The position numbers and the translations under genes were made by a program. Below the pieces are notes generated by a model. That model was not told the origin of the DNA and ran no database searches. It saw nothing but the letters and a program-made list of their open reading frames with translations. A DNA stretch of 64,000 nucleotides from NCBI RefSeq assembly GCF_004745865.1, contig NZ_SRKZ01000001.1, positions 62,001-126,000 of the forward strand, written 5' to 3'. Position 1 is the stretch's first letter; every line of letters starts with the position of its first letter. Source of the stretch: Hymenobacter wooponensis (lineage in GTDB: Bacteria; Bacteroidota; Bacteroidia; Cytophagales; Hymenobacteraceae). This document shows, one piece after another, positions 63,980 through 64,000 of the stretch.

Positions 63980-64000
63980 GAAAAAATTGTGGGAATTGAG

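Noticed and set aside
1..64000. tRNA, rRNA, insertion-sequence transposases, phage genes, toxin-antitoxin or defence systems
   Set aside because: I looked on both strands and saw no tRNA-like cloverleaf, rRNA segment, transposase, integrase or defence-gene motif that I could support.

Overview
The window looks like chromosomal DNA of a Hymenobacter-like bacterium (Bacteroidota, Cytophagales). The reasons are its high GC content, SusC/SusD pair, a type IX secretion C-terminal sorting domain, DUF5916/DUF4097/MBG-type proteins, promoters of the Bacteroidota type (TAnnTTTG -7 box), and intergenic inverted repeats. The genus is an inference. The heptamer GGCCTAG is strikingly over-represented on both strands.

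Layout. Positions 1-15.1 kb are mostly housekeeping: a truncated Gfo/Idh/MocA oxidoreductase, an M48 protease, a DegT-type aminotransferase, a lipoprotein, a FtsE-like ATPase with a glycosyltransferase, fructose-6-phosphate aldolase, the signal recognition particle RNA (minus strand, about 7133-7220), GMP synthase guaA, a second glutamine amidotransferase, a 1076-residue AsmA-like protein and an M1-type peptidase. From 15.1 to 19.4 kb lies a first sugar module: a LacI-type regulator divergent from a GH2 beta-glucuronidase-like enzyme and a SASA/CE6-type esterase. From 19.4 to 23.7 kb are DUF547 and DUF6134-like proteins and a glycosyltransferase/epimerase/SDR operon.

From 23.8 to 31.9 kb is an arabinan module: a second LacI-type regulator divergent from a GH51 arabinofuranosidase and a GH43, then a GH43 endo-arabinanase-like enzyme and transketolase. 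After an MFS transporter comes an overlapping sigma/anti-sigma/DUF4097/DUF4097 operon (33.7-36.8 kb), a DUF5916 protein and a giant T9SS-exported MBG-repeat protein (39.8-45.1 kb).

From 46 to 64 kb, all on the minus strand, is an L-arabinose/arabinan utilisation locus: SusC, SusD, two GH43 enzymes, galM, araB, araD, araA, a sodium/solute symporter, a GH27 enzyme with an in-frame stop, and a decayed GH127 remnant. A coherent path is visible: capture by SusC/D, release of arabinose by GH51/GH43, uptake by the symporter, AraA-AraB-AraD to xylulose-5-phosphate, then transketolase.

The most interesting signal is a shared palindrome, ACACAA-N4-TTGTGT. It lies in front of the second LacI gene itself, the GH51 operon, the GH43 endo-arabinanase gene (overlapping its start codon) and the galM-araBDA operon, with a weaker copy before araA. 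This suggests an uncharacterised LacI-type arabinose regulon. A perfect 58-bp palindrome sits between araD and araA.
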